The notes beneath the pieces were generated by a model. That model ran no database searches, had not been told where the DNA came from, and saw only the letters and a program-made list of their open reading frames with translations. Shown piece after piece: positions 13,187 through 23,543 of a stretch of 64,000 nucleotides of DNA (within the stretch, counting starts at the first letter, position 1; each line of letters starts with the position of its first letter). The stretch is from positions 12,150,663 through 12,214,662 of the forward strand of contig OY986964.1 of NCBI GenBank assembly GCA_963920575.1, written 5' to 3'. The stretch is from Narthecium ossifragum. Its lineage: Eukaryota > Streptophyta > Magnoliopsida > Dioscoreales > Nartheciaceae. Made by a program: the position numbers and the translations under genes.

Positions 13187-14784
13187 GCTATCATGCGAAG
13201 ATCACCACAATTCTGACACATACTAAGAGAGCTGATGATGTGCTGTCGCAAGCAACCAAAAATAAAATCATACTCTTTAAAATAAATGTAGTAGTGCGAG
13301 TATGAGTCGATCCCACGAGAAATATCTATAAGCTTTGTACTATGTGAACAAAAATGGGGGTTTTGAATATAACGAAAACAAATGAGAAATGATCTAAATT
13401 GAAGAAACGGATTTAATCAAGAGAACAAACCTTGGTCTAAGTCAACATTCACCATCGAAATCTTTATAACTGATCATTGATGAAAGTATATATCAATTCA
13501 CACCTTGAATATTCATCGTTCGAATTAAATTTGAATCTCTCCTCAATCATAGTTAGTTAGAAATAAGCGATCCAATCAACCCTAACTACTAAACAACCTA
13601 AGACAAGCGCTGTAGATTTAATCTAATAGCAGCCTATTTAATCTAGTAGCAGCCTTAAGAATAAGGAGATCGATGAAGCTAAACAATACAAGCACAAGTG
13701 GTTGTATTTAATTTAGTCGAACATTCTTTCTAAGATCTAACAATCTCTGAAACGCAGTAAATCATTAAACCCTAGTTGCTTCGCAGATTAGATGGATCAA
13801 ACAATTACGAATTTGATATCCAACCTAGCAGTAGATTGCAATAAATAAAGAACTAGTAGGCCTCCTAACAATTAAACAAGGTAATCATAATCATAATCAC
13901 AGAACAACATCCAATACTCAAATATGAATTGAACAACAAAAATAGATTAGATCTCACAGTTCATGGATTCCGAGGTTTCAGTTTCCTTTACCAAGAATTA
14001 AAATTTAACCACGCAAGGCCATCAAGAAAAATCTAGCCAAGAAGAAAGAAGAACTCTAGAAATATATAAGAAATAGAAAGTAGCAGCAAAATCCTCTAGA
14101 ATTCGCCCCCCTCAATCCATAAAAAGAATCATATTTATAGCCCATAAGTTTCCCATCCTCGGATTAGATCTGAGCTTTTTATTCTGCAAAGTCGGTTAAC
14201 AAAGATCGATCTTTATATAGGAGAAGATCGATCATTGCTTCCCAGATTATAACTGCGCCCCGACTAAGATCAATCTCTTATGTAAAGAAGATTGATCTCT
14301 TTATTCCAGATTTCATGTTTATGCTCGCGGTCGATCTTCGCATCGACCCTGAGAAGGTATATTTTTGACAGAGGCTGACGGTCGATGCGGCGGTCGACCG
14401 TGAGTCTTTTTCATCTCTGGGTGCATAAAGGATCGATCTTTTATGGAAAACAAATCGATCGTTTATTTTCTGCATATTTTTTTTACTATTCTGCTCTGTG
14501 CTGGTTGTAGTAAAAGCACTGTAGCTTTCTTTAGGAAGCTCCAAATCACGAATCATAAAATTCTTCAGAAACTAGACTTGTAGAGCTCTCTAATCATATA
14601 TAGCACTTAATCTGGTCCCTCTTGAGTAGGTACAGATCAATCTTTGAAGCTGACACATTTTCTTTGTAATCTTTTTCGTACCTTCTGGCTTCGATTTCTT
14701 TGATGCAATCAACCAACATCTCTCAAAACACATAACATGAAAGTTGTAGAGATCTTCCTTTCCTTTCCGTAGCATCTTGAATCA
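13187..14784 (-). mobile_element. Second D-family-like LTR piece, inserted in the zinc-finger gene
   Basis: It begins on the minus strand at 14784 with TGATTCAAGATGCTACGG, followed by ATCTCTACAACTTTCATG, a word shared with many LTRs in the window. It has a minus-strand TATA box at 14131-14140 with palindromes just upstream (14200-14460). The low end is uncertain, as it abuts the first D-family LTR. No protein is encoded. Confidence 0.5.
14200..14460. repeat. Mixed GATCGATCT / GGTCGACCG palindrome array
   Basis: AGATCGATCTT, AGATCGATCATT, CGGTCGATGCGG, CGGTCGACCGTGAG and GGATCGATCTTTT follow each other. Two palindrome types seen separately elsewhere are mixed here, just upstream of the minus-strand TATA at 14131-14140. 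Confidence 0.7.
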
Positions 14785-14875
14785 TCGCGTCCACTTTTGG
14801 GGCAGCAATGGTAGCACACAACAACAATGTCCCAACTCCAAATCCTGCTATTTCACTGGCTGTGATATTATCCAT
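14785..14875 (-). pseudogene. N-terminal exon piece of the same small zinc-finger gene
   Basis: From ATG at 14875 the minus strand encodes 30 residues: MDNITASEIAG, then a hydrophobic stretch FGVGTLLLCATIAAP suited to one membrane segment, then KVDA. Coding sequence stops abruptly at 14784/14785, where an LTR terminus beginning TGATTCAAG starts. This is the expected head of the small zinc-finger protein whose tail is at 9772-9950. Pairing the two is inference from strand, order and general family layout; no complete transcript can be read from the window. Confidence 0.5.
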
Positions 14876-15762
14876 CTTCCTCTACTCAATCATCTAGAAA
14901 ACCATAACAAGATTACTATATATCACCCAATTTATGACATTTCTTATTTTTAGCTGAACCCATTAACTAATTTGAGTGATTTCATCTTCTTGGACATATG
15001 AGCATAACAGATTAACAACTTTAAGAGCAGACAATGGTTTCAAGAATTTGATGTATAGTTTGCCTCCAACTACATAATTCTACAATGTCTCTTCGGAATT
15101 TTTTCAAACACATAAAAGAATTGGAATTGAAAGATGTCTATTCTCCTCTGCTGATTTCATTTCGCTTCAAGAAGAATTAATATAAGAGAGAGTTATTGAG
15201 AAAGAACGTCACTTATAACTCTAACATATACATTGAGGGCTCCATAAGTTTGCTTTAAACAGGTGGAGCCTTTCACTTGCTCCTGCTAAGGCAAGTGCTT
15301 TGTTCTCTTCGGATCAGCTGGAGACCAATGAAAGTACTGAAATATTAAGACAAAGGAAAACAAGAGCAAAACTTGGGAATTCATAATCATACTTCTATTA
15401 ATTCGAAGAGATTATAAGTAATTAAGAGCTAGTTATAGACAAGGAATGGATTCGAGTCACTATTCTACACAAAAGAAGAAGAAAAAACTCTTTTTTTTAC
15501 AACATGTATTGCTCACAGTACTTTCTCTACAATTCTTGAATACTTGGGCGCATAGCAAAAGCACCAGAATTTGTATAATATTGCCAACAAAACAAAACCC
15601 TCGAAACCCATCATTCCATTGATCCTCCCAGATAAAGGGAAGCACGCATCCACGATAGATTTGCTTCAAATCGACTTCCAAGAAAGCCAAGAACTTCCCA
15701 ATCAAACATCACACACATAGATAAATAGGTAGGGATAGAGAAAGGGGAGTGAGTGGGGTTAC
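14876..15762. other. A/T-rich DNA without recognised genes
   Basis: No exon-like or TE-terminal sequence was recognised. It may include promoter DNA of the small zinc-finger gene (minus strand), but no element can be assigned. Confidence 0.3.
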
Positions 15763-15829
15763 TCGGATCGCGAACGGAGGCAAGGACGGTGTACCCCTTT
15801 CGGAGGAGCAGCTTCACTAGCCACGATGC
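15763..15829 (-). pseudogene. Exon-1 relic of a DFR/CCR-like NAD(P)-dependent reductase
   Basis: The minus strand reads [20 protein letters not shown] then DP, followed by a splice donor (A|GTAACC). This is the second helix and strand of the Rossmann fold in the dihydroflavonol/cinnamoyl-CoA reductase family, which commonly have an intron at this point. The glycine-rich VTGA-x2-GYI segment that should precede it is absent: upstream in frame there are three consecutive stop codons. No further exons were found downstream. Only 22 residues match, so this is a relic at best. Confidence 0.4.
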
Positions 15830-15949
15830 TTGTCATCATCAAGGATCTAGATGGGAAGAGACATAAAGAGGGAACCCAACGATGCTTCAGGCCTTTTCCA
15901 ACGGCTACTCCTAAAGCCTTGCCCACTTCCTTCAATCCTAGCTTGTAGT

Positions 15950-16110
15950 TAGAGGAGAGAAAGAGAACGGCGGGACGCAGGGAGAGAGGATGGGAGCGAG
16001 AGATGGCTATGGAGAGATAGAGGATGGGAGAGGGAGATGGCTAGGGAGGGAGAGAGGATGGGAGAGAGAGGTGGCAAGGAGAACGAAAGAGAGGGAGATG
16101 TTACCTTCGA
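15950..16110. repeat. Purine-rich GAGAGG low-complexity tract
   Basis: GGGAGAGAGGATGGGAG-like words recur for about 150 bases. The open frames on both strands are by-products of this composition. Confidence 0.6.
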
Positions 16111-16517
16111 TCCGGCGGCTAGGAGCTTTGACGGCGACGAGATCACCAAACAATAGGAGAGGTCCTTGCGTAGTCGAGCGTCTATCGGGGGAGGGAGGCC
16201 GTTTTGATCTGGGGAATAGAAATAGTGTTTTCCTTTTCACAAAATGTTTTCTAAAAAGGGTGAAAATATTAAAAAGATGTTTTTATTGTAGAATTTGAGT
16301 GTTTTAGAACACACTCCCACGTATAAGAAATCTCACTTCCATTGTGCATTCAATTTCATCATCCACGGGTGCCTATTTATAGGCAAACCTTACATATGCT
16401 GCCAATTTGTAAGTTCCAAAGGAGTGAAGAAAAGTCTTCACTCATTAATGCGATCAGGTAACGGTCATTCACTCCTCTCACATGTGATTTATGACACTTC
16501 CCATTAAATGGCCGTTA

Positions 16518-16650
16518 CTACGAGTCCGTTTGGCTATCCGCGGGATGCGGAATCCTGCGGATGGTATCCGCGGGAGCCCATTTTCTGGGATCCGTGGCTG
16601 ATCCAAACGCGCGGATTCCGTTCACGGGATCCGCATGTCCCCCCATCAGC
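16518..16650. mobile_element. Possible small GC-rich insertion inside the copia LTR
   Basis: GAGTCCGTTTGGCTATCCGC opens a stretch with repeated GCGGGATCCG/GGATCCGCG words, much richer in GC than the surrounding LTR. The opening resembles ends of hAT or Harbinger MITEs, but I could not fix the other terminus or a target duplication. Confidence 0.35.
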
Positions 16651-16931
16651 GAATTCAAGGCTGTCAAATGGACCTTAAAAGAACGTGTTTCGTTAAAAAC
16701 TTTTGCTAAGAAAAACTCAACGGAATAAAAACTTAGCGAAAAGAAAAAAAGCACACTATTCATTAAAACCTTACTAAGGAAAATCCAGTAGGAAAAAATC
16801 TTAGCGAAGGAAAAAAAAGTACAGTACTTGAATACCTTCTAAGATCATGACTCCCCCTCATGAAGATATAATATAAGCTTCTGATGCTCAACACAATAGA
16901 GCCTTGAGACGACACATTCCGATGCTATGCA

Positions 16932-18480
16932 CTAGCTTCCTGAATGTTGTCGTCGGTAGAGCCTTGATAAATAGATCGGCCAAATTGTCGTTGGAGCAAT
17001 ATCACCGTTCTTCTGGAGCTCATGTGTGTAAAAGAACTTTGGTGATATATGCTTAGTTTTGTCGCCTTTAATATAACCGCCTCTGATTTGAGTGATGCAT
17101 GCGACATTATCTTCATATAATACCATCGGGGTATTTCTAATCGAAGATAATCCACAAGTGTCTTGAATATGTTGTATCATGCTTCTCAGCCAGATACACT
17201 CTCTACTTGCTTCATGAATGGTAAGTATCTCAGCATGATTGTAAGAGGTGGCGATTAGTGTCTGCTTCATAGATCTCCAAGATATAGCAGTGTTGTCATA
17301 CATAAAGATATAGGCAGTTTGTGACTTGGCTTTATGTGGATCAAAAAGCTAACCAGCATCTACATAGCCAACCAACTGTAGTCTCGAACTATTTGAGAAA
17401 AATAGTCCAAGATCTGTAGTTCCACGGAGATAGCCTGGTATGTGTTTGATCTCATTCCAGTGTCTTCGAGTTGGTGCAGAACTGTATCTTACCAATAAGT
17501 TAACTACAAAAGCTATATCGAACCTTGTGCAATTTGCAAGATACATGAGAGCTCCAATTGCGCTAAGATATGGTACTTCAGGACCAAGGAGTTCTTCACC
17601 ATCTTCATGAGGGCGGAAAGAATCCTTCTTCACATCAAGAGATCGGACAACCATTGGAGAACTCAATGGATGAGTTTTATCCATATAAAATTGTCTTAGA
17701 ACCTTTTGTGTATAATTTGATTGGTGAACCAATATTCCACTTGGAAAGTGCTCGATTTGCAGGCCGAGGCAAATTTTTTTCTTTCCAAGATCTTTCATTT
17801 CAAATTCTTTTTTAAATAGTCAGATGCCTTTGTGAGCTTTTCCGGAGTCTTAATTAAATTCAGGTCATCGACATATACTGCAATAATAACAAATCTGGAA
17901 TTTGATTTCTTGGTGAAGACACATGGGCAAACTGGGTTATTTACATATTCCTCTTTCAGGAGGTATTCACTGAGCCGATTTTACCACATCCGGCCAGACT
18001 GTTTTAACCCATATAAAGATCTTTGAAGTTTGATAGAATACAGTTCCCGGGATTTTGCTTCAGGCAATTTAAGTCCTTCAGGAAGTTTCATATAAATGTC
18101 ACTGTCTAGTACCCATATAGGTATGCTGTGACTACATCCATTAAATGCATATCTAGTCTTTCTAAAACTGCTAAACCAATCAAAAATCGAAATGATATTG
18201 CATTGTCTCCTCGTAGTCTATACCAGGTTTATGTGAGAAACCTTGTACTACAAGCCGTGCTTTATACTACACAATTTCATCTTTTTCATTTCGTTTACGC
18301 ACAAACACCCATTTGTATCACATTGGTTTGACATCTTCTGGTGTCTGGATTACAGGTCCAAAAATATTTCATTTTGCCAATGAGTCTAATTCAGCTTGAA
18401 TAGCTTCTTTCCATTTTGGCCAATCAACCCTACGCCGACACTCTTAGACGGATTTTGGCTCAATCTCTTCATTACTTTTG
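16932..18480 (-). pseudogene. copia reverse transcriptase / RNase H (broken)
   Basis: Minus-strand pieces in order: the RT region with YVDD at about 17863-17875; then MKDLGKKKICLGLQIEH and YLSAIGALMYLANCTRFDIA (17798-17349); then RNase H with ASRECIWLRSMI, VLYEDNVACI and TKHISPKFF (17303-16932). The parts are separated by stops and frameshifts. These enzymes copied the element RNA into DNA. Too decayed to be active. Confidence 0.8.
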
Positions 18481-18686
18481 GTAATATCAAGAGCAACTGT
18501 ATATGCAAATAAGTTGTCGACAACGGTTTCATTTATGTTCCATTTTTTCTTAGTATGCACACAATTTATCAAGATATCATGATTTTTAGATATCTTGACC
18601 TCTTCAGGAGGTGCTTGAACATCGTCGAGAGGTGTCTGAACCTCATCGGGAGGTGCTTGAACCTAATCGGAAGGTGTCTTTTCGAA

Positions 18687-19345
18687 TCAATTCATATTTG
18701 GAATACAAACTTCAGGTTTGTTAATCTCTTCAAGAGTATCAACCTTATAACCAGTTTGTCCTTGTGTCTTTCTTTTCCTTAGGACCTTATCCTTGGCGTC
18801 AATAGGTCTCCCACGCTTCTGGCGTGCTTTAGATTCACATGCTTTAGAATAATCGGATTGTTCTTCAGGAACATTAATCCGAGTTGGAGCATTTGCAGCT
18901 GGAATATGTGATTTCATCACTCGTTGTGAATCAGTAAATGCATCATGCATCTGATTCACAATCTTCTGCAAATGTATAATTTTCTGAACTTCGAGTTCAG
19001 TTTGACTTATCCTAAGATCAAGATGAGACAACGTCGAATTGTTCCATACAATTTCATTTTGAGCTTCTGGCTTCTTCTTGTCTCCTCATAATGGTGGGAA
19101 AACTGACTCATCAAAGTGACAGTCAGCAAAATATGCTCTAAACAAATCTTCTGTTAAAAGCTCTAGATACCTAATGATAAAAGGAGAATTAAACCAATGT
19201 AGATACCTAGTCGGCGTTGAGGACTCATTTTTATTCTCTGAGGTGGAGGAATTGGAACATAGACAGCACATCCAAAAATCCTTAAGTGAGAAATATTCGG
19301 TTGTTGGCCAAAGACAAGTTGCCCTGGTGAAAATTTATGATATGC
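18687..19345 (-). pseudogene. copia integrase C-terminal region and linker (broken)
   Basis: Minus strand: AYHKFSPGQLVFGQQPNISH and LRIFGCAVYVPIPPPQR (about 19345-19230), then ADCHFDESVFP (about 19120-19090), then a linker containing the basic RGRPIDAKDK (about 18800). This is the post-catalytic end of a copia integrase. The catalytic core is absent because the element is cut off at the CACTA junction. Confidence 0.75.
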
Positions 19346-19349
19346 ACCA

Positions 19350-21590
19350 CTCATTGAGTTGAGTAATTTTTTCAAGAATTTGTGCTCAAAGTCATTGAGA
19401 GTCGAGGATTTAGAGAAAATAGAGGACCAGATTCCGATAACTATATGCAAGCTAGAGATGGTGTTTCCACCAGCTTTTTTTGACATAATGGTTCACTTAT
19501 CAGTTCATTTAGCTACAGAGGCTAAACCTACTGGACTGGTACATTATTGATGGATATTCCCAATTGAAAGGTACATTTCTTTTTATTCAATCGTGTTCTA
19601 TTATGACTTTAGTTGAATATTTCGCTAATTAAATGTCTTTACTATGTGTTAGGTACTTGGGTACACTTAAATCATATGTACGCAATAAGGCGTCCAAAGG
19701 GCTCGATTGCAGAAGGTTATCTAGCAGATGAATGTTTAACCTTTTGCTCAAGATATCTGCATAGTGTTGAAACGAGATTGAATCGAGTACCAAGAAATTA
19801 TGATGGACGTTTGGATCACAATGGCTTTTCTGTTTTTGCCAAAAATGGTAATCCGAAAGGAGCCTTCAAATCATGTCGCCTTAGCAAAGAAGAGTATGGC
19901 CAAGCTCGTACATATGTGCTTCAAAAAAGTGAAGAAGTTTGGTCATTTATAGAGTAATTGAGCTTAAAATGACTTCTTTCAATTTATGAACACAATATAC
20001 TATACACATTTTAAGTATTCAACCATATTTTCTCGTAGGGAGCACAAACGTGAGCTTCAAAGTGAGAGCACAAAAAATATAGCCGGAAGACACAACAAGG
20101 AATTTCCTAATTTGTTGCATAATCGTGTAAGCCTCAAATGTTAATTTTTATATATGAGACACTACAAATCTAGCAAATATACTCAATATAAATGGAAATA
20201 AAACTAAAACACTCGCATAGGTTTCGGATCTTTATGCACGAGGGCTTGCAAGTGACAACCTACTAAATTTGGCTATGAATCCCCTCCATTTGGCTCATCG
20301 CTATGCAACATATGTTGTGAATAGATTCAGGTTTCATACAAGAAACTGAGCAATTGAAAGGAGGAATCAAAATAGTGGTCTTCTTGTACGGGGAGATCAA
20401 GAAACGCCAGAAAAAGAATATTATGGGATCTTGGAAGATATTATTGAATTGTCATATGCGAGAAGTAACAAAGTCTATCTTTTCAAGTGCCATTGGTGGG
20501 ATGTGGCTCAACTTGGAAGGGGATACAAGGTTGATAATTATGGGTATATAAGTGTACATGTTCACGGATCCTTGAGCAGCAATGAACCTTTTGTGTTGGT
20601 ATCTCAGGCCGAACAAGTATTCTATGTTAAAGACGTAAAGGATGCTGATTGGCTTGTTGTCGTGAAAACAAATCCTCATGATCTCTATGCCATGCCACTA
20701 GAAAATGAGAATAGCTCTCAGGAAAATGACGAAGAACTGGTGGAGGAGGATGCCTACCAGCAAGATGAGGCCGACATAATTGATATTCAAACTGCTAAAT
20801 CATTGGAGAACGAGAACATTGACGTTATGCTCAGAAGAGAAGATGTGGAAGCTGAAAAAGTTGATGGCAATATGGAGGATGCAATGAGATCAACACCCAA
20901 GAATGACTCTTTTCATGCTAATGATTTAGATGCTGACGTAGATGATGAATTAAATAATATTGATAATATTGTATTTAGCTCTGATGATACATTTGATGAA
21001 AGAAAATTTTATGCATTCAATATATTTGAAATTCTTCTTTTCTTTTAACATCCTTGGTTAAAGAGGAATCTATATCATTGTTGATTTTAGTATAATATAA
21101 ACTTAATTTTCATTTGTTTGTTTGTTCAGATATATTGCTACAATGATACTAGCTTGTTTTTCTTATAGTTATTTAGAGTTTTCTAATTGTTTTCTCTACA
21201 TATTATTTACTTGCAGGTAAGAGATTGGAGTTGATAGTTCAACAAGCTATGGCACGAACTAGATTTAAAGGACATGGTGGACAACGCCATACTTCGTTTA
21301 TAATTGATGCATCCATCTCTGGACCACACTCACGGCCGAGCACGGCCGAGGATGATCCCACGTGAAGAAAGCACTCAACATCAAGAAATGCCTCAACGTG
21401 AGCTCCATATTCAGACAACCTCTCATCTACTTGTCCAACAAGGATCAAGCCATCAACTTGATGATGAGAGGCCTCAGCATTTAAGTGGCAATCATAACGA
21501 TGCAGGTAAAGTGTCTGATCATGACCTTAAAGTACTTAGCACATACTATGTTTTCATATGTAATAATTATTCTTTATGCAACATCTAATT
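19350..21590 (+). pseudogene. CACTA (En/Spm) transposase relic, C-terminal half
   Basis: Plus-strand exons: 19359-19569 (CKLEMVFPPAFFDIMVHLSV, a DUF4218-type block), an intron at about 19570-19651, 19652-19955 (RYLGTLKSYVRNKA, GSIAEGYLADECLTFCSRYL), a short exon at about 20039-20128, and about 20221-21046 with a DUF4216-type block (VYLFKCHWWDV, LVSQAEQVFYVKD) and an acidic tail. Stops occur in frame (a TGA after HTRN near 20350 and one at the end of the first exon). The 5' DDE part is missing. From about 21217 a further exon reads ARTRFKGHGGQRHTSF, perhaps the second CACTA gene. No CACTA termini were found next to it. Confidence 0.75.
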
Positions 21591-21625
21591 GTACTCCAAA
21601 TCGCCATAGGAGGGGAAAGTATAAA

Positions 21626-23543
21626 TGTGAGGACTCATTCCTCAAAACTAGCTCGACCGTGTGCGTCGAGGGTCGTTTCACACTCGCATTGTGCACACAC
21701 TGCCTTGGATTGATGCATGTTGTTGATTAGATCCTTTTAGGCGTCCTCGATCAGTAGATCGGAGCTCAATCGGGATAGATTGAGACGGACGGCCGAGATT
21801 AAATCTCAGCTTTAGTATAAAACCCCTTTTTCCTTTTCTCTCTTCCCCGCACGACAGCTTTCCCCTTCTCCCTCGCTCGCGATCCAGCCGGCTTCTCCCT
21901 CCTCTCTGGAGCTTCTCCGTCATCGTCGCCGGCCGCCGCTCCTCCCCGAGCTCCACCTCACCTCTCTTGAGTTCCCCAGCCTCCTCTACCCTTAGTCGAC
22001 GAGCTCTGCCGGCGTTACCTTGGATTTCCTTTGCCGCTGCCGAGCTCCAGCGCCAGGGATAGCGTCGGGAAGCTCAGATCCCATCTTCTCCAAGCTCTCA
22101 TGTAGGGTTTCCCAACCTGAATCTTTGATCCAGTCCAAGGATGTGTTCGTGGTTGCTTTCTTCATCGTTTTTATGCAATTCTATGCTAGTTTGTTCACTG
22201 ATTTTGTATCAATGCTTTTGGATTTGGATTGAGAGGGTTTTCAATTGGATTTTTGTGGATTTCTCTTCTAACTTGCTTCCCTAGGCTTAAATCTTACCTG
22301 AACCAGGTTTAATCGATGATTGATGGGGTTTTAATGGGGTTTATCAAGCTGTTCTTCCCGGATTTAGTTTTCATCCCCTGTTCTGTGAAATCAGCCGGCT
22401 TCTTCTTGGATCTGGTGCTATTCCGAGAGGAATCTCACTTAGCTTTCAACATGAAAGTTGTAGGCCTTTAGGTCTACTCTCAAATACAACTGATTTCATG
22501 TTTTTTCGATTTTTTGACTATTTATAATGAATTGTTCTGTGATCTGCGATGAAATCAATCGTTGACAGATTTGTTGGTTTTTGGCTGAAAGATTGGGTTT
22601 TCATTGATCTATTTGTTTCGGTCTTCTCGTAGTATATTGCTTGGGATGTTAGGTATCATGTAGGCTAAATTTAGGGAAGTTTTGAAGGATTTATGCCTAG
22701 TTTTAAGCTTGTGTAGCCCTAGGTTTCAATTATGCAAATTGATGTCTTTTATGTGATGAATACTAGGATGCTAACATGTGATTTTTCATATGGATTTCCT
22801 GTGAATTTAACATGGATTTCTCGAGAGAATAGGCCTGGGTTGTGCCCTCTGTGTATGATTGTAATTGTTGCAGGTTTCTATTAATTGTGTGGTTGGGGTT
22901 GTGCCCCTTTGTAGAATTTCGGTTGACGGCCGTTTGTGTCGTCGTAATGCCGAAATTTAGATTGATACGTTGTTGCTTGTTTACGGCCTGTGTTGTCGTT
23001 GTTGTCTTAGATAGATCTCTTATTATTTTGGACCCTTGCTATGTTTACCCCTCTGGCTATGCCTAACCATGTATATTGATATGTCATCCTGTTGCATGCT
23101 TATATCTTTTTATTTGTGCCTGAGCATTGCATGCATTTGATTGCATTAGATGCATTTTAGGATAGGGCGTGGGCGATGGGTTGATCGCCGATCCGAGGCT
23201 CTCGGGTAGCTCGGGTCTAGCTCTAGGACCGTGGTTGTATAGTCAGGTTTAGGGCGAGATTGTGGTACTATTGACTTATAAGATCTTGGTTCTTGAGGTT
23301 TAGAGGTCGTACCATCCTCCTTTGCCAAGCTTGAGTGTGGGTGTGCTTTACTTTTCTATTGTTGACGTTTGGGGAGCGCTAGCCCGCGTGATCCCCAGCG
23401 TGGTCGACGTTTGGGGAGCGCCTAGAGTTGACGTGATCCTCGGCGTGGTCGGCGATTGGGGAGCGTCCAGAGCAGGCGTGATCCCCGTCGCGTTTGCATG
23501 CTTGTTATAGTTGTTGTTTCCCCTTTTCTTGAGTCTGACGTAG
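21626..23543 (+). mobile_element. Gypsy-type LTR, 5' part, plus strand, interrupted at 23543
   Basis: It opens TGTGAGGACTCATTCC, as do the other gypsy LTRs here (TGTGAGG at 26795, 29995, 35843, 43236). It contains a TATA box (TATAAAACC at about 21814), a CT-rich leader, and the shared core with CTCGGGTAGCTCGG at about 23200. It is cut at 23543 by the minus-strand element that follows; its right part was not found. Confidence 0.7.

Larger units (their letters stand above)
16226..19350 (-). mobile_element. Truncated Ty1/copia retrotransposon with its 3' LTR
   Basis: On the minus strand: integrase tail, linker, reverse transcriptase and RNase H, then a polypurine tract (GAGGGGGAGTCA at about 16848-16860), then an LTR from 16847 down to about 16226. 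The LTR opens TGATCTTAG, has a TATA box (CCTATAAATAGGC, about 16371-16383) and ends near AAAACA. The 5' LTR, gag and most of the integrase are missing; the break is at about 19350, where CACTA transposase sequence starts on the other strand. Confidence 0.8.

Noticed and set aside
15949..16298. Plus-strand frame of 102 residues and overlapping minus frames
   Set aside because: Purine-rich low complexity running into a copia LTR.
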